NCBI GenBank assembly: GCA_903970475.1
Contig: CAJCIQ010000169.1
Coordinates: 1-50,794, forward strand
Length of the DNA: 50,794 nucleotides
Direction: 5' to 3'
From: Beijerinckiaceae bacterium
GTDB lineage: Bacteria > Bacteroidota > Bacteroidia > Chitinophagales > Chitinophagaceae
Positions 27,378 through 36,139 of the stretch are shown one piece after another (within the stretch, counting starts at the first letter, position 1; every line of letters begins with the position of its first letter). Made by a program: the position numbers and the translations under genes. The notes beneath the pieces are model-generated. The model saw only the letters and a program-made list of their open reading frames with translations. It searched no databases and was not told the DNA's origin.

Positions 27378-28322
27378 CTATTTCTTCAGTCCTATTTCCC
27401 TTAACCTTTCATCCAGATATTGGCCCGCTGTCATATCTGAATAAGCCTTGGGATGTTCCTTGTCAATACAGCCAGGTAAGCAGGCTAAAGACATTTCAGA
27501 CTTCGGATGCAGGAAAAAAGGAATGGAAAACCTGGAGGTATGCCATAAATCACGAGGTGGGTTTACAACCCTATGCGTAGTAGATCTCAACCGGTTGTTG
27601 GTTAAGCGCTGTAACATGTCGCCCACATTGACCACAATTTCATCCGCTCTTGAGGTTACTGGTAACCAGTCCCCTGCTTTGGTCAGAATTTGCAGCCCGT
27701 CGGCAGACGCACCTACTAAAAGGGTGATTAAGTTGATGTCTTCATGTTGTTCAGCCCTGACTGCACTTTTGGGCTCCTGAGTTATCGGTGGATAATGAAT
27801 GGCCCTCAAAATGGAGTTCCCGTTGTGCACAAAAGCGTCAAAATATTTCTCCTCCAGACCCAGGAACAAAGCGATAGCCCTTAAGAGATGGGTACCTGAA
27901 GTTTCGAAGGCCCGATAAGCATCGTGAAACGTTTTGTCAAATCCGCTAACCTGAGGAACAGAAACATTCGGAGGATAGTTCTCCAAATCCTTTTCTCCAT
28001 CCTCAACTTTCTGACCATATTGGTAAAACTCCTTTAAATCAGGAGCGTCAAAGCCTTTGGCGTGTTCCTTTCCAAATGAGGTATATCCCCTTTGTCCGGC
28101 AAGAGCAGGAATTTCATACCCCCTTTTAATATCCAAGGGAAGGGAAAAGAAATCCTGGACCTTCTGATACATATGCGCAATCAGGTCCGAGGGAATACCA
28201 TGATTAATAACCGCTACAAATCCAACCTCCTCATATGCTTTTCCCAATTGATCCACAAAAGAAGCCCTGTCAGCAATGGCCCCCCTTGTGAATTGGTTCA
28301 AATCCACAACAGGAATATTCAT
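27378..28322 (-). CDS. 2-oxoglutarate/Fe(II) oxygenase, isopenicillin-N-synthase-like
   Basis: A protein of 314 residues. An N-terminal DIOX_N region (IPVVDLNQF ... YEEVGFVAVINHGIP) leads into the double-stranded beta helix. The iron ligands appear as H-E-D in EQHEDINLITLLVG and the distal histidine in STTHRVVNPP, with the 2-oxoglutarate-binding R-x-S in RFSIPFF. Relatives act on small metabolites or amino-acid derivatives; the substrate is not predictable here. It lies 13 bases downstream of asnS and 22 bases upstream of chrA, so is presumably co-transcribed. Confidence 0.87.
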   Translation of the reverse strand: MNIPVVDLNQFTRGAIADRASFVDQLGKAYEEVGFVAVINHGIPSDLIAHMYQKVQDFFSLPLDIKRGYEIPALAGQRGYTSFGKEHAKGFDAPDLKEFYQYGQKVEDGEKDLENYPPNVSVPQVSGFDKTFHDAYRAFETSGTHLLRAIALFLGLEEKYFDAFVHNGNSILRAIHYPPITQEPKSAVRAEQHEDINLITLLVGASADGLQILTKAGDWLPVTSRADEIVVNVGDMLQRLTNNRLRSTTHRVVNPPRDLWHTSRFSIPFFLHPKSEMSLACLPGCIDKEHPKAYSDMTAGQYLDERLREIGLKK

Positions 28323-28335
28323 AGTCGTTTTCCTT

Positions 28336-29772
28336 TTAGAATTCGCAATTCTTGGGGGTCCTGGGAAAAGGTATTACATCCCTGATGTTACCCATACCCG
28401 TTACAAATTGGACCATTCGTTCAAATCCCAATCCAAACCCGGCATGTGGTACCGTACCAAATCGACGCGTATCCAGATACCAGGACATTTCGTTTTGGGG
28501 GATATGCATGTCTTCCATCCTGGATACTAATTTATCCAGCCTTTCTTCCCTCTGGGAGCCACCCACGATCTCTCCAATCCCCGGAGCAAGTATATCCATG
28601 GCGGCTACGGTCTTGCCGTCATCATTCTGCCTCATATAAAAGGCTTTAAAATCCTTAGGATAATTGGTGACGATCACTGGTTTCTTAAAGTGCTTTTCAA
28701 CCAGGTAGCGCTCGTGCTCACTTTGCATATCAATTCCCCAGGCCACCTCGTACTTAAATTTCTTCTTTTTATAGGCAGGAGACTGTAGCAGAATGTCTAT
28801 GGCCTCCGTATAGGTAATTCTTTCAAATTTGTTATTTACCACAAATTCCAATTTCTCGATAAGTCCCATTTCGCTTCTTTCCGCCTCAGGTTTGGTCTTG
28901 TCCTCCTCTTTTAACCTAAGATCCAGGGTTTCCAGGTCTTCACGGTTATGCTCCATAACATAGGCAATCAGATACTTAATGAAAGCCTCTGCTAAATTCA
29001 TATTATCCTCAAGGTCATAAAAGGCCATTTCTGGCTCAATCATCCAGAACTCCGCCAGGTGCCTGGTGGTATTGGAGTTCTCCGCCCTAAAAGTAGGCCC
29101 GAATGTGTATATCTCGCTGAATGCCATGGCGGCCAGCTCCCCTTCCAACTGACCGCTTACTGTCAGGTTCGTGGGCTTTCCAAAAAAATCCTGATTGTAA
29201 TCTATTTTCCCATCCTCTGTCTGAGGGGGGTTTAGTGGATCCAGGGTGCTAACCCTAAATAATTCGCCGGCTCCTTCTGCATCAGAAGCGGTAATGATGG
29301 GAGAATGGAAATAAATAAATCCCCGCTCATTATAAAATTGATGCACGGCAAAAGCCAACGCATGCCTGATGCGGAATACAGCCCCGAACGTATTGGTTCT
29401 GAAGCGCAGGTGGGCTACCTCCCTCAGGAATTCCAGGCTATGTTTTTTGGGTTGTAATACGTATTGCTCAGGATCTGAATCACCCAAAATGTCAATCTGT
29501 GTCGCTTTTAAATCCACTTTTTGCCCTTTTCCCAAAGAGGCTACGAGATTCCCGTTTATTCTAAGGGAGGCTCCGGTAGTAATCCGCTTTAAAAGTGCAG
29601 GGTCTGTATTTTCAAAATCAACCACCACCTGTAAATTGGCATTGGTTGACCCGTCATTGAGGGCTATAAACTGGTTATTTCTAAATGTCCTGACCCAACC
29701 CATCACCACAATGTCTTGCCCGGCGGGCTCCGTGGACAATACGTCCTTTACTTTTACTCTAACATTCAACAT
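28336..29772 (-). CDS. asnS: Asparaginyl-tRNA synthetase
   Basis: A class IIb aminoacyl-tRNA synthetase of 478 residues. The N-terminal OB-fold anticodon-binding domain (about 1-110) has [19 protein letters not shown]. The catalytic core has motif 2 in [25 protein letters not shown] and motif 3 in [15 protein letters not shown]. AsnRS loads Asn on tRNA-Asn, whose gene lies at the window's left edge. The start is the ATG at 29772; a TAGGTTTG -7 element five bases upstream suggests an almost leaderless mRNA. Full length and intact. Confidence 0.97.
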   Translation of the reverse strand: MLNVRVKVKDVLSTEPAGQDIVVMGWVRTFRNNQFIALNDGSTNANLQVVVDFENTDPALLKRITTGASLRINGNLVASLGKGQKVDLKATQIDILGDSDPEQYVLQPKKHSLEFLREVAHLRFRTNTFGAVFRIRHALAFAVHQFYNERGFIYFHSPIITASDAEGAGELFRVSTLDPLNPPQTEDGKIDYNQDFFGKPTNLTVSGQLEGELAAMAFSEIYTFGPTFRAENSNTTRHLAEFWMIEPEMAFYDLEDNMNLAEAFIKYLIAYVMEHNREDLETLDLRLKEEDKTKPEAERSEMGLIEKLEFVVNNKFERITYTEAIDILLQSPAYKKKKFKYEVAWGIDMQSEHERYLVEKHFKKPVIVTNYPKDFKAFYMRQNDDGKTVAAMDILAPGIGEIVGGSQREERLDKLVSRMEDMHIPQNEMSWYLDTRRFGTVPHAGFGLGFERMVQFVTGMGNIRDVIPFPRTPKNCEF

Positions 29773-29777
29773 GAAGG

Positions 29778-29785
29778 CAAACCTA
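29778..29785 (-). promoter_or_regulatory. -7 box of asnS
   Basis: TAGGTTTG on the minus strand is an exact TAnnTTTG five bases before the asnS ATG. A weak TTGG lies about 21 bases upstream of it. Confidence 0.4.
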
Positions 29786-29837
29786 AAACAAAGCGCCGAA
29801 AAAGCCCCAATAATTCGTTAAGACCTCAAAAAACTTT

Positions 29838-29867
29838 TTTGTTTTCCCCATTTTCTATGTAAACTTG
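29838..29867 (+). promoter_or_regulatory. rho promoter with long leader
   Basis: TTTG (29838-29841), 18-bp spacer, TAAACTTG (29860-29867, one mismatch to TAnnTTTG). The predicted start near 29874 leaves about 170 untranslated bases before the rho ATG. An imperfect pairing AGAAGGAG (29872-29879) with CTCCCTTCT further on could form a leader hairpin. rho is autoregulated in other bacteria, so the long leader may have a regulatory role. Confidence 0.55.
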
Positions 29868-30046
29868 CACCAGAAGGAGTTCCTTTTTTCCAGCGCTCCC
29901 TTCTTTAGGTCATCAGTTTTAACATTCCGATCAGCCTAATTTTCAAATCCATTAATGTAACAACCCCCTTCACTGATAGTCTTCATCCATCAAGCACTAA
30001 GGTGAAGTTACCTGAACGTAGTTAAATTTACAATGTACCTCTTTTT

Positions 30047-31765
30047 ATGTATGACATCTTACAACTGAACGACATGCTCGTTCCTGAGCTGCACGACATT
30101 GCAGACCAGTTAAATATTCCCGCCTCCAAAAAACTAGATAAACAAGAACTCATCTATAAAATTCTGGATAAACAAGCAGTTATGGCTAGTGAGGCAAAGA
30201 CAGATAATTCCGGTAAACTAAAGCGCAAGAGGATCGTTAAAGCAACCACATCCAATACCACAGAAGAGGCTTTTGTAGAGAATGAGCCAGAACCGGTTGC
30301 CAAAAAAGAAAAGGACAATAACAACAATAAAAGGCCTAAAAAGGAAAAAGAAGCGCCCGTTGTTGCCGCTGCGGCTCCCCAGGCTCCTATTCCACAATCG
30401 GCAGCAGGAAAAAGAGGGCGTAAACCTCGCAAGAAAGAAGACTCCCAGTCCGAATTGCCGCTTAACGACGACGACAATAACGAGGACGATGAAGAATCAT
30501 CCGCCTCCATTCTTTCTCCCGATACTGCCAGACTACAGAACAACCTGCTCAGTCTGGTAGAAGAAACGGATCCCAGCGTTACAGAAGATACCGCCCCCAT
30601 TAATCAAAGGCAATACCCACTCAGGAAAGACCCCGCCTTCAACATTGAATTTGATGGCGTCGTACAGGGTGAAGGTGTATTGGAAATGATGCCTGATGGT
30701 TACGGGTTCCTGCGATCCAGTGATTACAACTATTTAAGTTCCCCGGATGATATTTATGTTTCCCCTTCCCAGATAAAATTGTTCGGACTCAAAACGGGTG
30801 ATACTGTTTACGGTTCTGTGCGCCCCCCCAAAGAAGGTGAAAAATATTTCGCGCTGTTGAAGGTAGAAACCATCAACGGCAAAACTCCGGAAGAGGTTAG
30901 GGATCGTGTTCCTTTCGAATACCTGACACCTTTGTTCCCCTTCGAAAAAATGAATCTTTCCTATAGTCCCAGTAGCTATTCCACTCGTCTGATGGATTTG
31001 TTTACACCTATAGGAAAAGGACAACGCGGATTGCTGGTTGCCCAACCAAAAGTTGGTAAAACTATGCTGCTCAAAGAAGTGGCTAATGCCATCGCGGAAA
31101 ATCACCCTGAATGCTACCTCATCGTATTACTCATAGACGAACGTCCGGAAGAAGTTACCGATATGGAGCGCAGTGTTAAGGCAGAAGTTGTTGCTTCTAC
31201 CTTTGACGAACCCGCAGAGAAACACGTAAAGGTTTCCTCCATTGTTTTGCAAAAAGCAAAACGGCTGGTTGAATGCGGTCATGATGTTGTTATCCTCCTG
31301 GACTCTCTTACCCGTTTGGCTCGCGCCCACAATACCGTTGCGCCCGCCTCTGGTAAAGTACTGAGCGGTGGTGTCGAAGCCAATGCCATGCAAAAACCCA
31401 AACAATTCTTCGGTGCTGCCCGTAAGATTGAAAACGGTGGATCACTCACTATTTTAGCTACAGCCCTGGTAGATACCGGATCTAAAATGGACGAAGTAAT
31501 CTTCGAAGAATTCAAGGGAACCGGTAATATGGAATTGGTATTGGATAGGCGTCTGGCTAACAAGCGCGTATTCCCAGCCATGGATGTGGTTGGCTCTTCA
31601 ACCCGCCGCGAAGACCTCCTGCTCGACAGGGAGGTACTCAGCCGCATGTGGGTTCTCCGCAAATACATGTCTGACATGAATCCCGAAGAAGCTATGAATG
31701 AATTGCTCAAACGCATGAAAGGCACTAAATCGAACGAAGAGTTCTTGGCTTCTATGAATAGCTAA
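30047..31765 (+). CDS. rho: Transcription termination factor Rho with disordered insert
   Basis: A hexameric RNA helicase of 572 residues, long for Rho. The N-terminal helical domain (1-45, [17 protein letters not shown]) is followed by a low-complexity insert of about 150 residues (45-195) rich in Lys, then Asn and acidic stretches ([23 protein letters not shown]). The OB-fold RNA-binding domain follows ([20 protein letters not shown], about 205-275), then the ATPase with Walker A QPKVGKT and [13 protein letters not shown], the Q-loop region and the R-loop [13 protein letters not shown]. Disordered inserts of this kind occur in gut Bacteroides Rho, where they drive phase separation. The ATG at 30047 gives the canonical N-terminus. 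Confidence 0.97.
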   Translation: MYDILQLNDMLVPELHDIADQLNIPASKKLDKQELIYKILDKQAVMASEAKTDNSGKLKRKRIVKATTSNTTEEAFVENEPEPVAKKEKDNNNNKRPKKEKEAPVVAAAAPQAPIPQSAAGKRGRKPRKKEDSQSELPLNDDDNNEDDEESSASILSPDTARLQNNLLSLVEETDPSVTEDTAPINQRQYPLRKDPAFNIEFDGVVQGEGVLEMMPDGYGFLRSSDYNYLSSPDDIYVSPSQIKLFGLKTGDTVYGSVRPPKEGEKYFALLKVETINGKTPEEVRDRVPFEYLTPLFPFEKMNLSYSPSSYSTRLMDLFTPIGKGQRGLLVAQPKVGKTMLLKEVANAIAENHPECYLIVLLIDERPEEVTDMERSVKAEVVASTFDEPAEKHVKVSSIVLQKAKRLVECGHDVVILLDSLTRLARAHNTVAPASGKVLSGGVEANAMQKPKQFFGAARKIENGGSLTILATALVDTGSKMDEVIFEEFKGTGNMELVLDRRLANKRVFPAMDVVGSSTRREDLLLDREVLSRMWVLRKYMSDMNPEEAMNELLKRMKGTKSNEEFLASMNS

Positions 31766-31840
31766 CATTCTACTTTTTTAGCATCTTACCATAAAAGGTG
31801 TGAGCCCGGCTAAGTCCCTAGCGATATAAAAGGGAAGGGT

Positions 31841-31882
31841 CAGTTTGAGTTTGTTTGTTGTCAAAATCACAAACTCAAACTG
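31841..31882. terminator. 13-bp stem hairpin between rho and the S9 peptidase gene
   Basis: CAGTTTGAGTTTG (31841-31853) pairs perfectly with CAAACTCAAACTG (31870-31882) across a 16-base loop, and the stem can extend through AAGG / CCTT. It lies 75 bases after rho and 66 before the convergent peptidase stop. It is AT-rich, unlike a classical terminator, but stable; the minus-strand tail is T-rich (CCCTTTTATATCG). Confidence 0.6.
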
Positions 31883-31948
31883 TGCCTTCTCTTTAACATA
31901 GGCCTGCTAGAGGGCCACTAAAGGATAGGCCAGCCAACAGGCCTGCGC

Positions 31949-34366
31949 CTACTTCAACAACCAGGTATCAAACAATTTCTTTATGCGCTTATACTCATCG
32001 GTCCAGGAACTAGGCTCCACGAAACCATGATCCTCCATTGGATAGACCGCTAACTCCCAATTATCTTTTCCCAATTCAATCAGCCGTTGCACCAAGCGCA
32101 CGTCATCCTGAAAATGCACATTTTCATCCACCATGCCGTGACAGATCAGGAGATGGCCTTGCAGGCCAGACGCAAAATAGATGGGAGAAGACCTGCGGTA
32201 GGCAATGCTATCGGTAAAGGGTTCATTGAGGATCTCTGCTGTGTATCCATGGTTATAAGCCGCCCAGTCCGTTACAGACCTAAGTGCCGCACCTGCTTTA
32301 AAAACGGTGGGGGCGGTAAACATAGCCATCAGGGTCATGAAGCCTCCGTAACTTCCTCCATATAAACCAATCCGGGCTGAGTCGATTCCTTGTTCCCTTA
32401 CGAGATAACGGGCTGCATCCACTTCATCATCCAGGTCCTTTCCGCCCATATGCCTATAAATTGCTGTTCTCCAATCCCTCCCATATCCGGAAGAGGCTCT
32501 GTAATCAACCTCCAACACGGTATACCCCTCATCGGCCAACAGGTTGTTAAACATATATTCCCTGAAATAATGCTCACTCCAACCATAGTCAACATTCTGT
32601 AGGTAGCCCGCACCATGCACAAAAATTACTGCGGCTCCGTTTTTCTTTCCGGGAGCAGGATCATAGATCCTGGCATATATATCCTTTCCATCCCTGGATT
32701 TAATGGTAAAAATGCGCGTATCCCTCCAAGGGTAGGCTTGAAAATCTGCGCCGGCAGCCTTATTTGTAATTTGAACAGGTGACTTTCCAGGGGCATTTTC
32801 CTGGATATAGAGTTCTGCTGGTTTATTAATATAACTGTACAGGTAGGCAATGTTTTTTTCATCAGGACTTAGGGTTACCTGGTAAGAACCCGTCATAGAT
32901 GTGATCTTCTCCGGGCTTCCGCCATTTACGTTTAACCTGTACCAGTTTGGTTTACCAGGATGCTCCTGATTGGTTAGCAAGTAAAAATATTTTTTATCCC
33001 TGCTCAAGCGGGATTGCAGGACTTCATAATTACCGGAAGTCAAGGCCCTTTTCTTACCCGTTTTCAGATCATAAGTATATAAATGCGAATAGCCCGTAAC
33101 CTCACTTTGAAACCAAATTGTAGAAAGGTTGAGCCAACCCTTCCCTTCTCCCTCCGGTCCCCATCCTATTCCAGGTCCGCCAATCCAGGCAGAATCATGC
33201 TGATGATCTATCAGTTGGAGTTTACCCGTTTGAGGTTCTAATAACATGATCCACCTGTCCTTAAAATCCTGGGAACGAATATCTACAAAGGCGGCTGTCC
33301 CGTCTTCATTCCAATAGGTTCCTTCAAAACTTACCGGCCTGGGTGAGGGTTTATCTTTATGTTCAGCGGGATAGTCCACCAGGTATTCGGGCTCTTTATC
33401 GATATCCACTATGGAATCCGTTTTAACCTGCATGACAGTATCGGAGAACCGGTCGTATACAAACAGCGTGTTTTCTCCCTGGGCAACACCAACTTTTTCC
33501 CTGCCGGGAATATCGGTCGTAAAACCACTTTCCGTTACATAAGCAGGAACAATGGTGTTTTTAATACCGGAAGGGTCTTTGTACAAGGAAAAAACAATGA
33601 ACCTCCCATCAGGGGACGGGGTCAGCTCATTCAAGGATTTATCCCCAAGGTGAATGACCTTTAGGGTATCGGTTTCCTTTACGGCTTTATTATAGGCAAT
33701 GGTTGCTTCTTTTTTATCATGCCTTTCCTTCAGCACTTGCATCAGGTCTAATTGCTGTTGTTTCAGCCACTTTTCCTGCGGATTTCCCTGGGATCCGGCG
33801 TCCTCTGTATTTCCGCTACGGGCCCCTCGTCCACGACCACGTGGTCCGGAGGCTGTAGTCGTTTCCCCTCCCTTTTCAAAATCTGTCCATTGTTCCAAAT
33901 AACCTTCCCCAATATGGTAGGCAAAAAGGTTGTCTCCGGATTGGTAAACTATACAAGAATCATGTGCACAGAACTGGGGATTATACTTCCCTTCCAGGGT
34001 ATGAGACAAGCGTTTTGTTTTTCCACTGCTCAGGTCTGATAAATACAAATCATTTTCAAAGGTATAGACCAGCAACGTGTGAGCCTTATTGTAGGCGCCC
34101 CTCCTTTCTGCCCTGGAAATGGCCGCATCCCGGTAATCCAATTTTTGTATGGCGCCCGAAGCCAACACTTTTACATATGTTGAATCTGTAGGGGCCCCTG
34201 AAGGATTCCAGGAAAAAAACAATTCCTTTCCATCGACCGACCAGTAAACATTTGAGGGAGACGTACCGATCCATTTGGGATCCCTCATGATTTGCGGAAC
34301 AGTAAGCTGCTGTGCAGAAGCGCCAGACCCTGCCAAAAGGCAGCATCCCAATAACCAATTTCTCAT
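31949..34366 (-). CDS. Secreted S9-family prolyl oligopeptidase / dipeptidyl peptidase
   Basis: A protein of 805 residues. Signal peptide about 1-18 (ending GASAQ). A long beta-propeller (about 25-550) includes TolB-like repeats such as LTPSPDGRFIVFSLYKD and VTLSPDEKNIAYLY. The C-terminal hydrolase domain (about 560-805) has the nucleophile motif GLYGGSYGGFMTL, an aspartate in HGMVDENVHFQDD and the histidine in MEDHGFVEP, a complete catalytic triad. It removes N-terminal dipeptides or cleaves short Pro peptides in the periplasm. A Gly/Arg-rich patch (RGRGRGARSG, near residue 180) inside the propeller is unusual. It lies head to tail with two downstream-facing genes of uncertain relation. Confidence 0.93.
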   Translation of the reverse strand: MRNWLLGCCLLAGSGASAQQLTVPQIMRDPKWIGTSPSNVYWSVDGKELFFSWNPSGAPTDSTYVKVLASGAIQKLDYRDAAISRAERRGAYNKAHTLLVYTFENDLYLSDLSSGKTKRLSHTLEGKYNPQFCAHDSCIVYQSGDNLFAYHIGEGYLEQWTDFEKGGETTTASGPRGRGRGARSGNTEDAGSQGNPQEKWLKQQQLDLMQVLKERHDKKEATIAYNKAVKETDTLKVIHLGDKSLNELTPSPDGRFIVFSLYKDPSGIKNTIVPAYVTESGFTTDIPGREKVGVAQGENTLFVYDRFSDTVMQVKTDSIVDIDKEPEYLVDYPAEHKDKPSPRPVSFEGTYWNEDGTAAFVDIRSQDFKDRWIMLLEPQTGKLQLIDHQHDSAWIGGPGIGWGPEGEGKGWLNLSTIWFQSEVTGYSHLYTYDLKTGKKRALTSGNYEVLQSRLSRDKKYFYLLTNQEHPGKPNWYRLNVNGGSPEKITSMTGSYQVTLSPDEKNIAYLYSYINKPAELYIQENAPGKSPVQITNKAAGADFQAYPWRDTRIFTIKSRDGKDIYARIYDPAPGKKNGAAVIFVHGAGYLQNVDYGWSEHYFREYMFNNLLADEGYTVLEVDYRASSGYGRDWRTAIYRHMGGKDLDDEVDAARYLVREQGIDSARIGLYGGSYGGFMTLMAMFTAPTVFKAGAALRSVTDWAAYNHGYTAEILNEPFTDSIAYRRSSPIYFASGLQGHLLICHGMVDENVHFQDDVRLVQRLIELGKDNWELAVYPMEDHGFVEPSSWTDEYKRIKKLFDTWLLK

Positions 34367-34382
34367 GTCTTAAGATATCTGT

Positions 34383-34817
34383 TTAAAATATAAGATGCTG
34401 TTTGTTACGAATGGTTTGTGTAGCCAATTCCATCACCATTTGTACGGGCCCCATTTTCCTTATTTCCTGTTGCAGCCCATTCCATTCCGCCTCTACCAAG
34501 TCTTCTCCCTTAGCCATCCACAGAAAATCCAGGTGCTTAAACTCCGGCAATAAATATTCTCCATCGTACTGATTATTGTATAAATAATGCCGTAGAAAGC
34601 CCGGAGGCTCTACATATTCAAAGACGGAAAAAAAATATTGCCTGTCCTTTTTACTCAGTTGAATTTCCAGGTCATTGTTAACCCTGAAATCAAGCCTAAG
34701 CATGTGATTGAGCTGCCAGCAAAATTGGTAGTCCTTAATTGGAGCCACTATACCCAAAATACGAGCATCGTCGAAAAAATCCGACGCCATTTGGTCCATG
34801 TCCAATTTTAATTTCAT
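34383..34817 (-). CDS. IPExxxVDY-family protein (unknown function)
   Basis: A protein of 144 residues with no signal peptide or membrane helix. The sequence pattern (MASDFFDDARILGIVAPIKDYQFCWQLNHMLRLDF ... YLYNNQYDGEYLLPEFKHLDFLWMAKG) matches the IPExxxVDY family of Bacteroidota, here with LPEFKHLDF at the name-giving motif. Its start overlaps the stop of the upstream M28-like gene as ATGA, implying translational coupling. No function is known for the family. Confidence rests on recalled family resemblance. Confidence 0.75.
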   Translation of the reverse strand: MKLKLDMDQMASDFFDDARILGIVAPIKDYQFCWQLNHMLRLDFRVNNDLEIQLSKKDRQYFFSVFEYVEPPGFLRHYLYNNQYDGEYLLPEFKHLDFLWMAKGEDLVEAEWNGLQQEIRKMGPVQMVMELATQTIRNKQHLIF

Positions 34818-36028
34818 GGCTTATCGGCAGCCTCCATCATTTTATAAATATAGCGTATGGCCAGCGCTTCCCGGTCATAATCCTGGGATTTTGGGATAAC
34901 TGGTCCTGCCGTGCTGAAACAGAAATAAGGATAATTATTTACTACATGGTTGGTTGGAGTCACCTTAGTATACTGGAGGGAAATATAATTGTCTTTAGCC
35001 TTATGAAACAAGTACTCCCACTTGTCTTCAGCAAAGGCGGCCATCACACTGATCTGGGGTTTGGTTGGATCGGGGATCATTCTTTGAACCTCCAGATCAT
35101 AAGCAACCGGCTCTTTGGGAAGACGGGTCCATATCGCGGAATCTGTTTCAACACCGCCTGAATATCCTATAACCAGATAGTCATGTTGTTTCCATCCGGA
35201 ATGACGTATTAATCTGGTCAATTCCACCAAAGCTACGGCACTACCTGCCGAATCCAAAGAAGCATGAAGTAATACTAAATTACCCGCTCCGTTATTCATC
35301 ATACCCTCCACAAAATGGATATAGTATTGTTTTTTCTGGATGGATACGGATAAGTTTACCTGAATATATGCGGTGGGATCTTTGAAAACTACCTTACTAA
35401 TCGTTCTGGTCAGGTAAATAACCGGAATAGCATAGTGGGAAACCGAGTCATTCTTTTCAAAGGAAATGCTATCGGCTATTTTGGAAGAATTATAAAGAAT
35501 CAGGGCCGTAGCTCCTTTCTTTTTTGCATCCAAAGATTTGTTTTCCAATAATTTATGCATGTCAAAGCCAGGCGTTTCTTTCTCCGCCTCTAAATCGTAC
35601 TTCAAATCGTATATCCACGGCAATCCCCTTTCATTCAAGGAAACACCCGTACTACCCTCTGCATGACCCTGAGGGCTTCCAGCCAAGGGAAAGAAATCAG
35701 ATCCGGGTTTCAGGCTGTTTCCATCCAGACTAAGGCTACAGCCTGAGCCGATTATTTTTCCTTCGTCTACCAGTAAGGTTTTTATAAATTGACCACTGTC
35801 CGCCTCCCCCAAGAGCCCCATTTGAGCTAGCTGGCTGGCAGCAAACATACAAGGAGCAGGAGGTGTTGAGGTTTGTGTATGCCCTTCAAATACAGAATCA
35901 CCCGTTAATAGGGACATATCCCCGGCAATACCGGTGGAAACCAGTTTGTCCGCCTTTTTAAGCCTTTGGGCATTAACAGGGACAACAGAAGATAAACCCA
36001 TCAAAACGATCCAGCAAGCCTTTCTCAT
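34814..36028 (-). CDS. Secreted PA-domain / M28-like protein, probably catalytically dead
   Basis: A protein of 404 residues with a signal peptide (MRKACWIVLMGLSSVVPVNA). It looks like the Bacteroidota M28 aminopeptidases: an N-terminal region, a PA-like insertion (about 140-230, with ATALILYNSSKIADS), then an M28 core. The metal-binding positions appear lost. The usual H-x-D of GAHFDHLG reads LLHASLDSAG, the NGADDNASG loop is missing, and the later Glu-Glu pair and Asp are absent. It ends YIYKMMEAADK like active homologues. The start ATG 36028 (rather than 36049) gives the signal peptide directly. It is translationally coupled to the IPExxxVDY gene. It may be a binding or scaffold protein rather than a peptidase. 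Confidence 0.72.
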   Translation of the reverse strand: MRKACWIVLMGLSSVVPVNAQRLKKADKLVSTGIAGDMSLLTGDSVFEGHTQTSTPPAPCMFAASQLAQMGLLGEADSGQFIKTLLVDEGKIIGSGCSLSLDGNSLKPGSDFFPLAGSPQGHAEGSTGVSLNERGLPWIYDLKYDLEAEKETPGFDMHKLLENKSLDAKKKGATALILYNSSKIADSISFEKNDSVSHYAIPVIYLTRTISKVVFKDPTAYIQVNLSVSIQKKQYYIHFVEGMMNNGAGNLVLLHASLDSAGSAVALVELTRLIRHSGWKQHDYLVIGYSGGVETDSAIWTRLPKEPVAYDLEVQRMIPDPTKPQISVMAAFAEDKWEYLFHKAKDNYISLQYTKVTPTNHVVNNYPYFCFSTAGPVIPKSQDYDREALAIRYIYKMMEAADKP

Positions 36029-36057
36029 AATATGGTTTGAACCACGCAAAATTCATG

Positions 36058-36085
36058 CAAATGTAAAGTTTCCTTTTTTCGGAAA
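36058..36085 (-). promoter_or_regulatory. Promoter of the M28-like gene
   Basis: On the minus strand TACATTTG (36065-36058), an exact -7 box, with TTTC (36085-36082) 16 bases upstream as a candidate -33. It lies 29 bases before the ATG at 36028. Confidence 0.45.
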
Positions 36086-36106
36086 CAGCTCCCCCATAAT
36101 AACAGC

Positions 36107-36114
36107 TAATTTTG
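36107..36114 (+). promoter_or_regulatory. -7 box of feoB
   Basis: TAATTTTG, an exact TAnnTTTG, 25 bases before the feoB ATG. It is back to back with the M28-like promoter. No good -33 box was found. Confidence 0.42.
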
Positions 36115-36139
36115 TTCATTCCCCCAGGAAAATTAGGAT

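Noticed and set aside
30154..30600. 148-codon antisense frame opposite the Rho insert
   Set aside because: Shadow of the low-complexity Rho coding sequence (Ser/Leu runs antisense to Asp/Glu/Lys codons).
33834..33852. CACGTG core in the S9 peptidase gene
   Set aside because: Flanks (GACCACGTGGTC) do not fit the parS consensus.
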